Assembly: GCF_026341515.1 (NCBI RefSeq)
Contig: NZ_JAPEOK010000001.1
Location: 8,680,001 to 8,744,000, forward strand
Source of the DNA: Streptomyces sp. NBC_00878
GTDB taxonomy: Bacteria > Actinomycetota > Actinomycetes > Streptomycetales > Streptomycetaceae
Direction: 5' to 3'
DNA: 64,000 bases
Both the position numbers and the translations under genes were made by a program. Below are positions 23,926 to 32,266 of this stretch, in pieces. The notes below the pieces were generated by a model. The model saw only the letters and a list, made by a program, of their open reading frames with translations, made no database searches and was not told the DNA's origin. Position 1 is the stretch's first letter. The number at the start of each line of letters is the position of its first letter.

Positions 23926-24924
23926 CTAATGCCACACCAGCGCGGCGACGCGGCGGAAGTTACCTCCCAGAATCGCTGCCACGGTGTCGTCGGGGTATCC
24001 CCGGGCGAGAAGCGCGCCCTCGACCGTCAACAGCCCTTCCGGGGGAAGGAAGTTGATCGGCCCCCAGCGCGTGTAGCAGTCGGGGTACAGCTCCGGGCTC
24101 TGTTCGAGCATCGTGTTGAAGTCCTCATGGTCGAACGGGTAGTCGGTGGATACCCCGACGTGCTCCGGGCCGACGAGGTCGACGGCGTAGTCGATGTGCC
24201 GTACCAGCGCGTCGACGGTGCCGTCGTTGGGACCCAGGAAGATCCCGACGCCGGTGATGCCGATGACCCCGCCCGTGGCGGCACATGCCTTGGCCTGCTC
24301 GTCGGTGATGTTGCGGGGGTGGTCCCACACCGAGCGCATGCTGGAATGGCTGTAGATCACCGGCTGTTCAGAGACCTCGCACATGTCCAGCCCGGTACGG
24401 GCACCGCAGTGAGATCCGTCCGCCACCATGCCGACGGCGTTCATCTCCCGCACCAGCGCCCGGCCGTAGGCGGTGAGCCCCTCGTCGGCCTCGTCCAGAC
24501 AGCCCCCGCCGGCCGCGTTGCGGTTGTTGTAGCTCGGCAGCAGCGTGCGGACACCGAGTTCGTAGAATTCGCGCACCCGGTCCAACCGCCCCTCGAGCGG
24601 CCCGGAATCTTCAAGATCGAAGGCCACCGCCACGTCACCCGCACGCCCGGCGGCGTCGACGTCGTCCACAGTCACCGCCGGCCGCAGACGGTCATCCGCG
24701 TCGATCTTCCCCCGCCAACTCGCGATCAGACCGGTGACGTCCTTCGCGCCGTGCGGAACATAGCCCACGTTCACCGAAACGAAGCTGCCCCCGGGCCTGC
24801 GGTAGCGGGCCAGTTCGCCGATGTCCGCGCGCTGCTCCAACGGCAGGCAGCAGTGCTGCTCCCACAGCAAGGGCGGGCGGCGCAGTCCTGAAGATTCTGA
24901 TTCGTTCGACACGGTGCGCATCAT
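23926..24924 (-). CDS. Membrane-dipeptidase family (M19) protein
   Basis: This 332-residue enzyme has the renal-dipeptidase TIM-barrel fold with a binuclear zinc site. It has AVAFDLEDSGPLEG (bridging Glu region), YELGVRTLLPSYNNRNA, VADGSHCGART, VIYSHSSMRSVW, GVIGITGVGIFLG and HVGVSTDYPFDHED. The usual N-terminal DGHxD zinc motif is replaced by LLWEQHCCLPLEQ, as in a divergent subfamily. It probably hydrolyses dipeptides, perhaps containing D-residues, and fits with the nearby VanX-like enzyme. It converges on the GNAT gene with 54 bp between. Confidence 0.85.
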   Translation of the reverse strand: MMRTVSNESESSGLRRPPLLWEQHCCLPLEQRADIGELARYRRPGGSFVSVNVGYVPHGAKDVTGLIASWRGKIDADDRLRPAVTVDDVDAAGRAGDVAVAFDLEDSGPLEGRLDRVREFYELGVRTLLPSYNNRNAAGGGCLDEADEGLTAYGRALVREMNAVGMVADGSHCGARTGLDMCEVSEQPVIYSHSSMRSVWDHPRNITDEQAKACAATGGVIGITGVGIFLGPNDGTVDALVRHIDYAVDLVGPEHVGVSTDYPFDHEDFNTMLEQSPELYPDCYTRWGPINFLPPEGLLTVEGALLARGYPDDTVAAILGGNFRRVAALVWH

Positions 24925-25091
24925 GCCCGTGCCCCACCCGCTCCAGACTCGGCAGCGGAGCGATCACGCCATGACCAGGCGCCAACAAGCCTGAACGGTC
25001 ACAAACCCGACGTTTGCGCAGGTGAGGCGGGCCCGGACAGGTATCGCACGCGCATTCGATAATTGGTCTATGGTGGGGGTGAGGGAGTAGG

Positions 25092-25105
25092 GAACACATG
25101 TTCGA
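25092..25105. promoter_or_regulatory. LexA (SOS) box upstream of dnaE2
   Basis: GAACACATGTTCGA matches the actinobacterial SOS operator GAAC-N4-GTTC with the flanking GA. It lies 38 bp before the chosen dnaE2 start and overlaps an alternative ATG at 25098, which argues against that start. Confidence 0.8.
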
Positions 25106-25142
25106 GGGCTGGCGTGGGAGCCCCTGGGTGATGGAGGTGCGC

Positions 25143-28100
25143 GTGCCGGACTTCACGCATCTGCACACCCTTTCCGGGTTCTCCCTGCGATACGGGGCCT
25201 CACACCCGGAGCGCCTCGCCGAGCGCGCCTCCGAGCGCGGCATGGACGCGCTCGCCCTCACCGACCGGGACACCCTCGCGGGCACGATCCGCTTCGCCAA
25301 GGCCTGCGCCGAGCATGGGGTGCGCCCGCTGTTCGGCGCCGAACTCGCGGTCGGGGAGCCCGTACGGGCCCGGGAGTCCGTACGGGCTCCCCGACCCCCG
25401 CGAAGTGGGGGATCTGTCCGGGCCGGGGAGTCGGTACGAACCGGGGGGTCCGTGCGAACCGGAGAGCCCGTACGGGGAGGGCGGCGGCGGGCCCCCGTGC
25501 GGGGCGGTGCCTTCATCGACGAGTCGACACCCCGGGTCACCTTCCTGGCCCGGGACGGCGCGAAGGGCTGGGCCGATCTCTGCAGAATCGTTACTGCGGC
25601 ACATGCGGGCAACGAGGGCGACACGAGCGGGCCGCAGCTGCCCTGGGCGGACAACCACGCCGACGGCCTGACCGTCCTGCTCGGGCCCGCCTCCGACGTC
25701 GGCCGGGCGCTCGTCGCCGGGCGCCCCGACCGGGCCGCGAAACTGCTCGCGCCCTGGCGGGAGGTCTACGGCGACGCCCTGCGTCTCGAAGCGGTCTGGC
25801 ACGGGCGCGAGGGCACCGGCCCCGGCTCGCTGCGGCTGGCCGCCCGTACCGTCGGCTTCGCTGCCGAGCAGCGGGTGCGGCCGGTCCTCAGCAACGCCGT
25901 CCGGTACGCCGACCCGGGCATGGGCCCGGTCGCCGACGTCCTGGACGCCGCCCGCCGGCTCGTGCCGGTCGACCCCCGCAAGGAGCTGGACAGCGGCGAG
26001 GCCTGGCTCAAGGACGCGGGCGCCATGCTCGGCGCCGCCGAACGGATCGTCGAGGCCGCGGGCTATCGCCGCGACACCGCGTACCGCCTGCTCGAACAGA
26101 CGCGGGCCACCGCCGCCGAGTGCCTCGTCGACCCGGAGGACGACCTCGGCATCGGCTCCGTGCACTTCCCCGAGCCGCACCTCGTCGGCGCCGGACGACG
26201 CACCGCGCAGCGCGTACTGGCCTCGCGGGCGGCGGCGGGAATGGTGCTGCGCGGCTACGACCGTTCTCCCGAAGCGCGCGACTACTGGGAGCGGATGCAC
26301 CGCGAGCTGGACATCATCGCCCACCACAACTTCGCCTCCTACTTCCTGACGGTCGCTCAAGTCGTCGACGACGTAAGGGAGATGGGCATCCGGGTCGCCG
26401 CGCGGGGCTCCGGCGCGGGCTCGCTCGTCAACCACCTCCTCGGCATCGCGCACGCCGACCCCGTCGCACACGGGCTGCTGATGGAACGCTTCCTGTCCAA
26501 GCGCCGCCCGGTCCTGCCCGACATCGACATCGACGTGGAGTCCGCCCGCCGGCTGGAGGTCTACCGCGCGATCATCGGCCGGTTCGGCACCGAGCGGGTC
26601 GCGACCGTGGCGATGCCGGAGACGTACCGGGTGCGCCATGCGGTACGGGACGTCGGCGCGGCCCTCTCCATGGATCCGGCCGACATCGACCGCATCGCCA
26701 AGTCCTTCCCGCACATCCGCGCCCGCGACGCCCGCGCGGCACTGGAGGAACTGCCTGAACTGCGCTCCCTGGCAAAGGAGTTCCGGCAGGAAGGGGCGGC
26801 CGGGTACGGGCGGTTGTGGGACCTGGTGGAGGCACTGGACGCCCTGCCGCGCGGAGTCGCCATGCACCCGTGCGGAGTGCTCCTCTCCGACGCCTCGCTC
26901 CTCGCCCGTACGCCCGTCATGCCGACCAGCGGCGAGGGGTTCCCCATGTCGCAGTTCGACAAGGAGGACGTCGAGGACCTCGGGCTGCTCAAGCTCGACG
27001 TGCTGGGTGTGCGGATGCAGTCCGCGATGGCGCACGCGGTGGCCGAGGTGGAGCGGGCCACGGGGGACCGGGTCGACCTGGACGCGGTCGAGGGGGGCGA
27101 CCCTGCCACGTATCAACTCATCCGGTCCGCCGAGACGTTGGGCTGCTTCCAGATCGAGTCGCCGGGCCAGCGGGACCTGGTCGGCAGACTCCAGCCCGCC
27201 ACCTTCCACGATCTCGTCGTCGACATCTCCCTCTTCCGGCCGGGGCCGGTAGCGGCCGACATGGTGCGGCCGTTCATCGAGGCGCGGCACGGCCGGGCGC
27301 CGGTCCGCTTCCCGCACCCGGACCTGGCGGGACCGCTGCGGGACACGTACGGGGTCGTGGTCTTCCACGAGCAGATCATCGACATCGTCGACATCATGAC
27401 CGGCTGCGGGCGCGACGAGGCGGACCGGGTGCGGCGCGGGCTGTCCGACCCCGAGTCGCAGGGGCGGATCCGGGTGTGGTTCGCGCAGCACGCCGCCGCG
27501 CGGGGGTACGACGCGGAGACGATCCGGCGGACCTGGGAGATCGTCGAGGCCTTCGGGTCGTACGGCTTCTGCAAGGCGCACGCGGTCGCCTTCGCCGTGC
27601 CGACGTACCAGTCGGCCTGGCTGAAGGCGCACCATCCCGCCGCCTTCTACGCCGGGCTGCTCACCCACGATCCCGGGATGTATCCGAAGCGGCTGCTGCT
27701 CGCGGACGCGCGGCGGCGGGGGGTGCCGATCCTGCCGTTGGACGTGAACCGGTCGGCGGTCGCCCATCGCATCGAACTGGTGTCTGAATCTGAGGGGTTC
27801 GAGGGGTTCGGGGGAACGGCCGGGGGGACCCCCAGGGGGTCCGGGAAAGCCTGGGGTGTGCGGCTCGCCCTCTCCGACGTGCACGGCATCAGCGAGGCCG
27901 AGGCGGTGCGGATCGCGGCCGGGCAGCCGTACGCCTCGCTGCTCGACTTCTGGGAACGGGCCCGCCCGAGCAGGCCACTTGCCGGGCGGCTCGCACAGGT
28001 CGGCGCGTTGGACGCCTTCGGAGCCAACCGCCGTGATCTGCAACTGCACTTGACCGAGCTGCACCGGGGAGCGCGTGGCGGTCGCGGGGACCAACTTCCC

Positions 28101-28769
28101 CTGGCCGGCGGGCAGAAGACCGCGTCCGCCGGGCTGCCCGACCTCTCCTCGGCCGAGCGGCTCAGCGCCGAGCTGGGTGTGCTCTCCATGGACGCCTCAC
28201 GGAATCTGATGGACGATCACCGGGAGTTCCTGGACGAGCTGGGCGTGGTCACCGCGCGTCGGCTGCGGGCGGCCCGGCACGGTGAGACGGTCCTGGTCGC
28301 GGGCGCCAAGGCAGCCACCCAGACCCCGCCGATCCGCTCCGGCAAGCGGGTCATCTTCACCACCCTGGACGACGGTACGGGCCTGGTCGACCTCGCCTTC
28401 TTCGACGACTCCCACGACGCGTGCGCCCACACCGTCTTCCACTCCTGGCTCCTGCTCGTACGCGGAGTGGTGCAGCGGCGCGGCCCGCGCAGTCTCAGCG
28501 TGGTCGGGGCGACCGCCTGGAACCTCGCCGACCTGGTGGAACTGCGGCGCGAGGAAGGCCTGGACGGAGTGGCCCTGCGACTTGCCGAGCCGCAGGGGGA
28601 GGACGGGGCCGAGGACGGCTCGCGGGACACGGGAGATCCGACGGGCGGCCGTCGAATCAAGATGCCCACGGGATACGAAATGCATCCGTGGGCGGATCTG
28701 CGCCCGGCGGGCGAAGGGCCCGCCGGTGGAAGGAAGTTGTGGCACCAGAGCCCGGGGAGTGCGGGATGA
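25143..28769 (+). CDS. dnaE2: Error-prone DNA polymerase III alpha subunit DnaE2 (ImuC)
   Basis: This protein of about 1208 residues is the C-family polymerase of the SOS mutasome. GTG at 25143 with GGAGG 5 nt upstream gives MPDFTHLHTLSGFSLRYGAS, the start of the PHP domain. The catalytic acidic motif PDIDIDVE is at about 459-466, followed by FLSKRRP and GYGRLWDLVEALDALPRGVA blocks. A helix-hairpin-helix region and an OB fold (about 1050-1130) lie near the C-terminus. Two in-frame expansions stand out: a VRA/ESVR repeat in the PHP domain (nt 25349-25500) and GFEGFGGTAGGTPRGS (nt 27790-27845), which contains a 19-bp stretch also found in the right-end MITE. Its TGA overlaps the next gene's ATG. 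LexA control is likely. Confidence 0.95.
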   Translation: MPDFTHLHTLSGFSLRYGASHPERLAERASERGMDALALTDRDTLAGTIRFAKACAEHGVRPLFGAELAVGEPVRARESVRAPRPPRSGGSVRAGESVRTGGSVRTGEPVRGGRRRAPVRGGAFIDESTPRVTFLARDGAKGWADLCRIVTAAHAGNEGDTSGPQLPWADNHADGLTVLLGPASDVGRALVAGRPDRAAKLLAPWREVYGDALRLEAVWHGREGTGPGSLRLAARTVGFAAEQRVRPVLSNAVRYADPGMGPVADVLDAARRLVPVDPRKELDSGEAWLKDAGAMLGAAERIVEAAGYRRDTAYRLLEQTRATAAECLVDPEDDLGIGSVHFPEPHLVGAGRRTAQRVLASRAAAGMVLRGYDRSPEARDYWERMHRELDIIAHHNFASYFLTVAQVVDDVREMGIRVAARGSGAGSLVNHLLGIAHADPVAHGLLMERFLSKRRPVLPDIDIDVESARRLEVYRAIIGRFGTERVATVAMPETYRVRHAVRDVGAALSMDPADIDRIAKSFPHIRARDARAALEELPELRSLAKEFRQEGAAGYGRLWDLVEALDALPRGVAMHPCGVLLSDASLLARTPVMPTSGEGFPMSQFDKEDVEDLGLLKLDVLGVRMQSAMAHAVAEVERATGDRVDLDAVEGGDPATYQLIRSAETLGCFQIESPGQRDLVGRLQPATFHDLVVDISLFRPGPVAADMVRPFIEARHGRAPVRFPHPDLAGPLRDTYGVVVFHEQIIDIVDIMTGCGRDEADRVRRGLSDPESQGRIRVWFAQHAAARGYDAETIRRTWEIVEAFGSYGFCKAHAVAFAVPTYQSAWLKAHHPAAFYAGLLTHDPGMYPKRLLLADARRRGVPILPLDVNRSAVAHRIELVSESEGFEGFGGTAGGTPRGSGKAWGVRLALSDVHGISEAEAVRIAAGQPYASLLDFWERARPSRPLAGRLAQVGALDAFGANRRDLQLHLTELHRGARGGRGDQLPLAGGQKTASAGLPDLSSAERLSAELGVLSMDASRNLMDDHREFLDELGVVTARRLRAARHGETVLVAGAKAATQTPPIRSGKRVIFTTLDDGTGLVDLAFFDDSHDACAHTVFHSWLLLVRGVVQRRGPRSLSVVGATAWNLADLVELRREEGLDGVALRLAEPQGEDGAEDGSRDTGDPTGGRRIKMPTGYEMHPWADLRPAGEGPAGGRKLWHQSPGSAG
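25349..25396. repeat. 19-bp inverted repeat inside dnaE2
   Basis: The left arm 25349-25367 is perfectly complementary to CCGTACGGGCTCCCCGACC at 25378-25396, with a 10-nt loop. It is the start of a repeat-built, in-frame PHP-domain insertion. Confidence 0.85.
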
Positions 28770-29740
28770 CCATCCTCTGCGTACGTTTCCAACTGCCTCC
28801 GGCGCACGAGGCCGCCCTGCCCGGGCTCCTCGGCACGCTGGAGGAGTTCACCCCCGTCGTCGAAGCGCTGCCGCCCGACGGAGCGCTGGCCGATCTGCGG
28901 GGCGCCGAACGGTACTTCAAGCGGGACGTCGCCGAACTGGCCGCGCTGATCCGGGTCCGGGCGCTCGCCTGGCACGGCGTCGACTGCGCGATCGGGGCCG
29001 GACCCGGGCCGATGTTCGCGCGGATGGCCCTGCGGGAAGCCGCCCCCGGAACGACCCGCGTGGTGCCCGAAGACCCCTGCGCCCTCGCGGAGTTCCTGGC
29101 GGAACAGCCCGTGCGAGCGCTGCCCGGAGTCGGCACCGCCACCGCCCGCACCCTGTGCGAGTACGGCCTCGACAGCGTCGGCAAGGTGGCCGCCGCACCC
29201 CTGTCCACACTGCAACGGCTCACCAGTGCACGCATGGGCCGCGAACTGCACGAGATGGCCCAGGGCATCGACCGCGGCCGGGTCGTACCGAACGCCGTCT
29301 CCCGCTCACTCGCCGCCGAACGTCCCTTCCCGCGCGACGAGTTGGACCCGGACCTGCACCGGCGCGCCCTGCTCTCCGCAGCCGAGGAACTGGGTGCCCG
29401 GCTGCGTGCCCTGGAGAAGGTGTGCCGCATGCTCACCCTCACCGTCCGCTACGCCGACCGCTCCACGACGACCCGCAGTCGCACGCTCCCCGAGCCGACC
29501 GCCCACTCCTCGGCGCTGACCGATGCCGCGTACCGCATGTACGAGGCGCTCGGGCTGCAGCGGGCCCGGGTCCGCGGCATCGTTCTGCGGGCCGAGGGGC
29601 TTGACCCTGCCGAACGGGCCTCCTGTCAGCTCACCTTCGACCCGGTGGACGAGAAGGTCCGTCGCGTCGAGGAGGTGGCGGACCGGGTCCGGGCGAAGTT
29701 CGGGCCGCGGGCGGTAATGCCGGGTTCGTTGGTGGCGTAA
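28766..29740 (+). CDS. Y-family polymerase-like protein (ImuB-like)
   Basis: This 324-residue protein is coupled to dnaE2 by an ATGA overlap. Y-family features are the palm-like start MTILCVRFQLPPAHEA, a helix-hairpin-helix (VRALPGVGTATARTLCEYGL) and the little-finger/thumb domain in the C-terminal half. The catalytic N-terminal D-x-D and the S-L/D-E carboxylates of active Y polymerases are absent (RFQLPP and ALADLRG at the corresponding places). It is thus probably a non-catalytic mutasome scaffold like ImuB, bridging DnaE2 to the beta clamp. No ImuA/RecA-like partner is encoded next to it. Confidence 0.82.
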   Translation: MTILCVRFQLPPAHEAALPGLLGTLEEFTPVVEALPPDGALADLRGAERYFKRDVAELAALIRVRALAWHGVDCAIGAGPGPMFARMALREAAPGTTRVVPEDPCALAEFLAEQPVRALPGVGTATARTLCEYGLDSVGKVAAAPLSTLQRLTSARMGRELHEMAQGIDRGRVVPNAVSRSLAAERPFPRDELDPDLHRRALLSAAEELGARLRALEKVCRMLTLTVRYADRSTTTRSRTLPEPTAHSSALTDAAYRMYEALGLQRARVRGIVLRAEGLDPAERASCQLTFDPVDEKVRRVEEVADRVRAKFGPRAVMPGSLVA

Positions 29741-29759
29741 CCGCTTCGCGCGACGCCCC

Positions 29760-29945
29760 GTGGGGAGACGGGGGCGGCTGGTCGTACTGACCGAGCGGGG
29801 CCGGGCCTGCACGCGCGCGGCGGAGGAATCGGCCGCGGAGGCCGTCGGCCCCTGGGTCGAACTGCTCGGGGAAGGTGAAGTCCGGGCGTTGCGTGACCGT
29901 TTGCTGCGCATTGCACCCTATGGCCCCATCAGGCCTGCCTGGTGA
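29760..29945 (+). pseudogene. C-terminal remnant of a MarR-family regulator
   Basis: The 61 codons read RGRLVVLTERGRACTRAAEE, then AVGPWVELLGEGEVRALRDR and LLRIAPYGPIRP. This matches the beta-wing and dimerisation helices of actinobacterial MarR proteins. The N-terminal DNA-recognition helices are missing, and the stretch abuts the end of the imuB-like gene. GTG at 29760 is fortuitous. The remaining 170 bp up to the lipase gene hold a Crp-type palindrome and no further gene. Confidence 0.55.
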
Positions 29946-30055
29946 CAGTTCAACGGCACGTGTCAGTGCTCCTGGTCGGCGCCGGAAGTTTTTACTGACG
30001 CGTAACTTCACACTTCTACTACTCGACCGTAACTTGGCAAAAGAACAGCATCCTC

Positions 30056-30069
30056 GTGATCCGGATCAC
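30056..30069. promoter_or_regulatory. Crp-type palindrome before the lipase gene
   Basis: GTGATCCGGATCAC is a perfect palindrome fitting the Crp consensus half sites GTGA-N6-TCAC, 48 bp before the lipase start. An unusually AT-rich patch (about 29989-30045) lies just upstream and may hold the promoter. Confidence 0.5.
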
Positions 30070-30116
30070 AGGGCGTACGCCGTCGTAACTCCCTTGAGCC
30101 GCAAGGAGATCACTCG

Positions 30117-30992
30117 ATGCTGCCCTGGAAACGCCTGCTCAGACCCCTGGCTGTGCTGCTGCTGACCGCCGCGGTCACCGTCGTCCCCACCGCCACCGCC
30201 ACCGCCGCTACCGCAGAGACCGAGTCCGCGTCGAGCAGCGGCTGGAACGACTACTCCTGCAAGCCGTCCGCCGCCCACCCGCGCCCCGTCGTCCTCGTCC
30301 ACGGCACCTTCGCCAACTCCGTCGACAACTGGCTGGGCCTCGCGCCCTATCTGGTCAACCGTGACTACTGCGTCTACGCCTTCGACTACGGGCAACTGCC
30401 CGGCGTGCCGCTCTTCAACGGCCTCGGTCCCATCGACAAGTCGGCGGAGCAACTGAAGACCTTCGTCGACAAAGTGCTCGCCGCGACCGGCGCCGCCGAG
30501 ACCGATCTCGTCGGCCACTCGCAGGGCGGCCTGATGCCCCGTCACTATCTGAAGTTCCTCGGCGGAGCCGCCAAGGTGAACGCCCTCGTCGGGATCGCCC
30601 CCGACAACCACGGCACCACCCTGAACGGACTCGCCAACCTGCTCGCGTACTTCCCCGGCGCGGCCGACCTGTTGTCCATGTCCACTCCGGCCCTCGCCGA
30701 CCAGGTGGCCGGATCCGCCTTCCTGACCAAGCTCAACGCGGGCGGCGACACCGTCCCGGGCGTCCGCTACACGGTCATCGCCACCAAGTACGACGAGGTC
30801 GTCACGCCGTACCGCTCGCAGTACCTCGACGGTCCGAACGTACGCAACGTCCTGATCCAGGACCTGTGCGCGCTGGACCTCTCCGAGCACGCGGCGATCG
30901 GACTCATCGACCGCATCGCCTTCCACGAGGTGGTGAACGCCCTGGATCCGGCACACGCCACCCCGACGACCTGCCTGTCGGCAGTCGGCTAG
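30117..30992 (+). CDS. Secreted lipase (class 2 triacylglycerol lipase)
   Basis: This 291-residue exported alpha/beta hydrolase has a signal peptide at 1-30 (RLLRPLAVLLLTAAVTVVPT). It then shows the oxyanion PVVLVHGTFANSVDNW, nucleophile GHSQGG (Ser135), acid Asp226 in TKYDEVV and His258 in LSEHAAIG. Cys48/85 and Cys251/286 could form disulfides. It hydrolyses extracellular acylglycerols; the relative in S. coelicolor (SCO1735 as I remember) is a characterised lipase. An AAGGAGA ribosome site precedes the ATG. The gene converges on the LPMO gene with a shared hairpin. Confidence 0.9.
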   Translation: MLPWKRLLRPLAVLLLTAAVTVVPTATATAATAETESASSSGWNDYSCKPSAAHPRPVVLVHGTFANSVDNWLGLAPYLVNRDYCVYAFDYGQLPGVPLFNGLGPIDKSAEQLKTFVDKVLAATGAAETDLVGHSQGGLMPRHYLKFLGGAAKVNALVGIAPDNHGTTLNGLANLLAYFPGAADLLSMSTPALADQVAGSAFLTKLNAGGDTVPGVRYTVIATKYDEVVTPYRSQYLDGPNVRNVLIQDLCALDLSEHAAIGLIDRIAFHEVVNALDPAHATPTTCLSAVG

Positions 30993-30998
30993 CCAACC

Positions 30999-31024
30999 GG
31001 TCGCCTCTATCGGCTGTGGCGACC
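30999..31024. terminator. Bidirectional hairpin between lipase and LPMO genes
   Basis: GGTCGCC (30999-31005) pairs with GGCGACC (31018-31024); the right arm lies in the last codons of the LPMO gene. It probably ends both convergent transcripts. Confidence 0.45.
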
Positions 31025-32101
31025 GCCGCTCACCGCACGGCGACGAACCGACGCGAACACCCCCGCCGCGCCCATCGCCAGGGCGGTCGCCCCACCGATC
31101 GCGACGTACGAAGTGGTGCTCGAACCGCCGGTCTCGGCGAGGTTCTCCGAGCTGCCGGCGGGCTCGGCGTCCCTCGCCGAGTCGCCCGTCGCCTCGGAGG
31201 GATCTGCCGACTCGGCGGATTCCTTGTCGGAGCCGGAGCCGGAGCCGGAGCCGGTGTCCGAGGTGGTGTCCGAGGTGGTGTCCGTGGCCGCCGTGGCGTC
31301 GGCCTGGGTCTTCGGGTCGTCGTCGCCGTGACCGCCGTGCTCCACGGACGACTTGTCGGTGCCGTCCGCGATCTCCTGGTCGGACGGCGCCGACGCGGTC
31401 GGGGCCGTGGAAGCCTCGGCGCCGCTCCCGCCCCCACCCCCGCCTTCCCCGAACACGACGTCCGAGCAGGTGTAGAACGCCTCGGGGGAGTCCGAGCGCT
31501 GCCAGATCGAATAGATGAGGTGGCGGCCCGACTTGACCGGGACGACGCCGTCGAAGACGTAGTCGCCGCTCTCCAACCTCGGGTCGGTGACCTTGAGGAA
31601 CGGCCTTGCCTCCAGGTCCGACCACTTCAGGGGCTTCGTCGGGTCGTAGCCGTCCTTGGTGACGTACAGCTCGAACGAGCCCTTGTGCGGGGCGGTTCCC
31701 TTGTAGCGGAAGGTGCGGTTGCCCGACGTCAGCTGGGTGGCCGGCCAGTCGGCGCGGGCCAGGTCGAGGCCCTTGAACTTGTCGTTGCCCGCGCTGCACA
31801 GCTTCCCGTCCGGGATGATCTGCTTCGACTTCCCCGCGGCATTGGCGATGTTGACGCCGTTCCAGTCGTAGAGGGCCTGCGTACCGCCGGCCGCGACCGC
31901 CGCCTTGCACGCGGCGGACTTCGGGCTCTCCGGACCCTCCGCGTAGCAGCCCGCGACCCTGCTCACCGGGTCCGTCATCGAGCCGTGCGCGACCGCCGGG
32001 GCGGCGGCCAGCCCGGTCAGCGCGAGCGGGGCGACGCCGACGGCGGCGACCGTTGCGACCGTGGCGAGGCGGGTGCGGGTGACCTTGCGGCGAGCGGGCA
32101 T
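31007..32101 (-). CDS. Cell-wall-anchored lytic polysaccharide monooxygenase (AA10)
   Basis: This 364-residue copper enzyme cleaves chitin or cellulose oxidatively. After a signal peptide ending AVA, the mature protein starts with His39 (HGSMTDPVSRV), the first copper ligand. The second histidine-brace His is likely His139 (GTAPHKGSFELYVT), and an axial Phe lies in EAFYTCSDVVF. After residue 218 comes a Gly/Ser/Thr/Asp-rich stalk, then LAETG (320-324), a hydrophobic segment and RRR, the sorting signal of class E sortases. It is therefore displayed on the wall rather than released, and has no carbohydrate-binding module. It matches my memory of SCO1734. Confidence 0.9.
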   Translation of the reverse strand: MPARRKVTRTRLATVATVAAVGVAPLALTGLAAAPAVAHGSMTDPVSRVAGCYAEGPESPKSAACKAAVAAGGTQALYDWNGVNIANAAGKSKQIIPDGKLCSAGNDKFKGLDLARADWPATQLTSGNRTFRYKGTAPHKGSFELYVTKDGYDPTKPLKWSDLEARPFLKVTDPRLESGDYVFDGVVPVKSGRHLIYSIWQRSDSPEAFYTCSDVVFGEGGGGGGSGAEASTAPTASAPSDQEIADGTDKSSVEHGGHGDDDPKTQADATAATDTTSDTTSDTGSGSGSGSDKESAESADPSEATGDSARDAEPAGSSENLAETGGSSTTSYVAIGGATALAMGAAGVFASVRRRAVSGGRHSR

Positions 32102-32266
32102 GGGGGACTCCTCGAAGCGGGTCTGGGGGCGCCTTGATGCCTGGGGGCGATGAGCAAGCTAGCCCCTCGAAACCGCGAAATCGCCTGTTGGGAGGGGGTG
32201 AAGGCGATCCTTAGGCTCCGCTTAAGGGAGTACTGAGACTGCGATCAGGTAGATACCGTTCCGACC

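Noticed and set aside
25200..28094. 964-codon minus-strand open frame opposite dnaE2
   Set aside because: Shadow frame; dnaE2 on the plus strand has intact polymerase motifs.
29760..29945. Short MarR-like ORF considered as a functional small regulator
   Set aside because: It lacks the recognition helices and has no ribosome site; treated as a remnant.
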